Below, piece by piece: positions 62,330-64,000 of a DNA stretch of 64,000 nucleotides. The notes under the pieces are model-generated. The model did not search any database. It had not been told where the DNA came from and saw nothing but the letters and a program-made list of their open reading frames with translations. Made by a program: the position numbers and the translations under genes. Origin of the DNA: Thermomonospora catenispora (GTDB lineage Bacteria; Actinomycetota; Actinomycetes; Streptosporangiales; Streptosporangiaceae); assembly GCF_006363815.1 (NCBI RefSeq), contig NZ_RRYT01000002.1, positions 124,001 to 188,000 on the forward strand, read 5' to 3'. How positions within the stretch are numbered: position 1 is the first letter of the stretch; the number at the start of each line of letters is the position of its first letter.

Positions 62330-63148
62330 ATGGCGAGCGACACCGACGAGCGGGTGCTGCTCGACCGGCGAGAGGGGATCTTGGTCATCACCCTGAACCG
62401 GCCGGAGCGGCTGAACGCGGTCACCGCCGACGTCAGCGAGCTGATGCTGGACGTCCTCAACGGGCTGATGCGCGACTCGCGGACCCACGTGGTGGTGCTG
62501 ACCGGCGCCGGTCGCGGATTCTGCTCGGGGATGGACATCTCCGGCGACGACGCGATCGCCGCCGGCGCGTCGTCGGAGGGCCGCCCGCAGGCCCTCTACC
62601 GGGGCATCGCCCTGAGCGGCGAGGTCACCGCCCGGCTGCGCGAGATCCCGCAGCCGGTGATCGGAGCGCTGCACGGGCCGGTCGCCGGGATGGGGGCGTC
62701 CTGGGCGCTGGCCTGCGACCTGCGGGTGGCCGACCCGACCACCACGCTGGTGCTGCCGTTCACCAATCTGGGCCTGTCCGGCGGGGACTGCGGGCTGTCG
62801 TGGCTGCTGCCCCGCCTGGTGGGCCCGACGAAGGCGGCCGACCTGCTGTACCGCTCCCAGCGGCTGTCCTTTGAGCAGATCCGCGAGCTGGGGCTGGTCA
62901 CCGAGGAGGCCGACCGGGGCGGGGACCTGGACCGCGCCCTGGAGCTGGCCGACGAGCTGCTGCAACGGTCCCCGTACGGTCTGCGGCGCACCAAGGAGCT
63001 GCTCAACGCCTCGCTGGACGCCCCCGGCCTCCGGCAGCAGCTCCTCGCCGAGACCGGTGTCCAGACGCTGGCGTTCTTCACTCAGGACCTGGCCGAGGGG
63101 ATGACCGCCGCGCTGGAACGACGCCCTCCGCGGTTCGCCAATCGGTAG
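62330..63148 (+). CDS. Enoyl-CoA hydratase/isomerase (crotonase) family protein
   Basis: 272 residues. The crotonase oxyanion holes are GRGFCSGMDISG and GPVAGMGASWALACDLRVAD; FTNLGLSGGDCGLSWLLPRL and RLVGPTKAADLLYRS follow as in the family. Acidic residues at the position of catalytic glutamates are partly replaced (GLSGGD), so it could be hydratase, isomerase or another crotonase-type activity. It is 9 bp after the SDR gene, and both likely process acyl-CoA thioesters. A terminator hairpin follows. Confidence 0.92.
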   Translation: MASDTDERVLLDRREGILVITLNRPERLNAVTADVSELMLDVLNGLMRDSRTHVVVLTGAGRGFCSGMDISGDDAIAAGASSEGRPQALYRGIALSGEVTARLREIPQPVIGALHGPVAGMGASWALACDLRVADPTTTLVLPFTNLGLSGGDCGLSWLLPRLVGPTKAADLLYRSQRLSFEQIRELGLVTEEADRGGDLDRALELADELLQRSPYGLRRTKELLNASLDAPGLRQQLLAETGVQTLAFFTQDLAEGMTAALERRPPRFANR

Positions 63149-63200
63149 ACGTCCGCGGGGCGGCCCCGCGGCCCCCTTTCCGGCCCGTTCCCGGCACGCT

Positions 63201-63238
63201 CGTGCCGGTCCGCCCGCGCCGCCCGGCGGACCGGCACG
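63201..63238 (+). terminator. Terminator after the SDR-crotonase pair
   Basis: 13-bp perfect arms CGTGCCGGTCCGC / GCGGACCGGCACG around a 12-nt loop, about 50 bp after the crotonase stop. The rest of the 63149-63479 gap is AT-richer near 63350-63420 and likely holds the ROK gene promoter; TTCTC-N6-GAGAA at about 63356 is a weak inverted repeat there. Confidence 0.6.
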
Positions 63239-63479
63239 GCGGCGGGACCGGCCCGCCCGCGCGTCGTGCTCGTGACCCGCCGAGGCCGGCCCGTCGGCAC
63301 GGGCCGGCGTGAACGGACGTGAAGGAGTGCGGGCGGGGGTCTGCGCCCTTCTTTGTTCTCTCAGTGGAGAAAGTTCCGACGATCTGAAGGAAAGGTCTTC
63401 TCAAACCGGGCGAAAGTAGGTACGTTCGCGCCAACAGCCCCCACGGCCGGGCCCCGGCGGCCCAGGAGGGAACGGCGTG

Positions 63480-64000
63480 ATGCGGACGACGGCGCGGCCC
63501 GAGAACCGGCATCAGGCGCGACTGCTGCGGCTGCTCCGCGACGAAGGTCCCCGCTCCCGCGCCGAACTGGGGGACATCGTCCGGCTCTCCCGGTCCAAGC
63601 TGGCCATGGAGCTCAACCGGCTGATCGAGCTGCGACTGGTGGAGCCCGCCGGGCTGGCCGCCTCTCGGGGCGGACGCCGCTCCTCGGTGGTGCGGCTGTC
63701 CCCGCGGCTGCGGTTCGTGGGGTTCGACATCGGCGCCACCTCCATCGACGTCGCGGTCACCAACGGCGAACTGGAGATCCTCGGGCACCTCTCCGAGCCC
63801 TGCGACGTGCGGCTCGGCGCCACCGCCGTGCTGGAGCGGGCGCTGGAGCTGCTCGGCAAGCTCCGGCAGGAGGGGCTGCTGCCGGAGGTGCACGGAGCGG
63901 GGATCGGGGTGCCCGGACCGGTCAGCTTCCGCGACGGCATGCCGGTGGCGCCGCCGATCATGCCCGGCTGGGACCGGTTCCCCGTGCGCGACGTCATCGC
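63480..64000 (+). CDS. ROK family transcriptional regulator/kinase (3' truncated by window edge)
   Basis: First ~174 residues from ATG (a GTG directly before it also possible) with AGGAGGG upstream; the gene continues past the window. The N-terminal winged helix is clear: ARLLRLLRDEGPRSRAELGD and LSRSKLAMELNRLIELRLVE. The start of the ROK sugar-kinase-like domain follows: VGFDIGATSIDVAVTNGEL (ATP-binding DxGxT) and GAGIGVPGPVSF. Such proteins usually repress sugar-use genes and bind a sugar. The regulated genes are not seen. Confidence 0.93.
   Translation, partial: MRTTARPENRHQARLLRLLRDEGPRSRAELGDIVRLSRSKLAMELNRLIELRLVEPAGLAASRGGRRSSVVRLSPRLRFVGFDIGATSIDVAVTNGELEILGHLSEPCDVRLGATAVLERALELLGKLRQEGLLPEVHGAGIGVPGPVSFRDGMPVAPPIMPGWDRFPVRDVI

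Overview
The window is chromosomal DNA of a very GC-rich, Gram-positive actinomycete. The evidence is a WhiB-family protein, a SigR/RsrA pair, an RsbW/SigF pair, nickel superoxide dismutase, a Kgd-type 2-oxoglutarate dehydrogenase, the UPF0182 and PPA1309 families, and frequent GTG/TTG starts. The gene set looks most like Thermomonosporaceae (Thermomonospora/Actinomadura). That placement is inference from family resemblance, not a database search. About 62 protein genes and two initiator tRNA genes are supported. No integrase, transposase, prophage or CRISPR array was seen, so this is core-like chromosome with small accessory blocks.

Layout. 1-8.8 kb: housekeeping and hypothetical genes (YgjP-like metallopeptidase, NUDIX, zincin, SDR-like protein, UPF0182 membrane protein, PPA1309, MoaE). 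9-10.5 kb: a PDZ/Lon-type protease and two near-identical initiator tRNA genes, each with its own promoter and hairpin. 10.5-15.6 kb: a DUF3054 protein, then a lipid-type cluster of fatty acyl-AMP ligase, P450, SDR and TetR regulator. 15.6-22.6 kb: LhgO, HisN, phenylalanine 4-hydroxylase, a secreted flavoprotein oxidase and a receptor Ser/Thr kinase. 22.8-42 kb: a block in the same order as the mycobacterial rsgA-aroA-yedK-sigH-rshA-TB7.3-pdtaS-whiB1 region, as recalled, here expanded by two HD-domain membrane proteins, a biotin carboxylase subunit, and biotin genes (bsaP, bioD, bioB, bioF) with a GntR regulator. 42-46.9 kb: lipid kinase, SigF/RsbW, GNAT, Ni-SOD with its maturation protease. 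47-58 kb: malic enzyme, a polar amino-acid ABC transporter, MDR oxidoreductase, PadR/DUF4097, DUF6104 and Kgd. 58-64 kb: AIM24, glutathionyl-hydroquinone-reductase-like protein, an amine-dehydrogenase-like oxidoreductase, an SDR/crotonase pair, and the start of a ROK regulator.

How the genes work together. Redox control is prominent: SigR with its zinc anti-sigma factor, a likely SigR autoregulatory promoter, WhiB1, and Ni-SOD. Biotin is both made (BioF, BioD, BioB and the probable BioB helper BsaP) and used (AccC-like carboxylase, 70-residue biotinyl protein) within 7 kb. The regulatory signals that are clearest in the DNA are the SigR-type promoter at 27735-27760, a perfect CRP-type TGTGA-N6-TCACA site before whiB1, a promoter plus TetR-type inverted repeat before the P450 gene, and several long perfect hairpins at gene ends.
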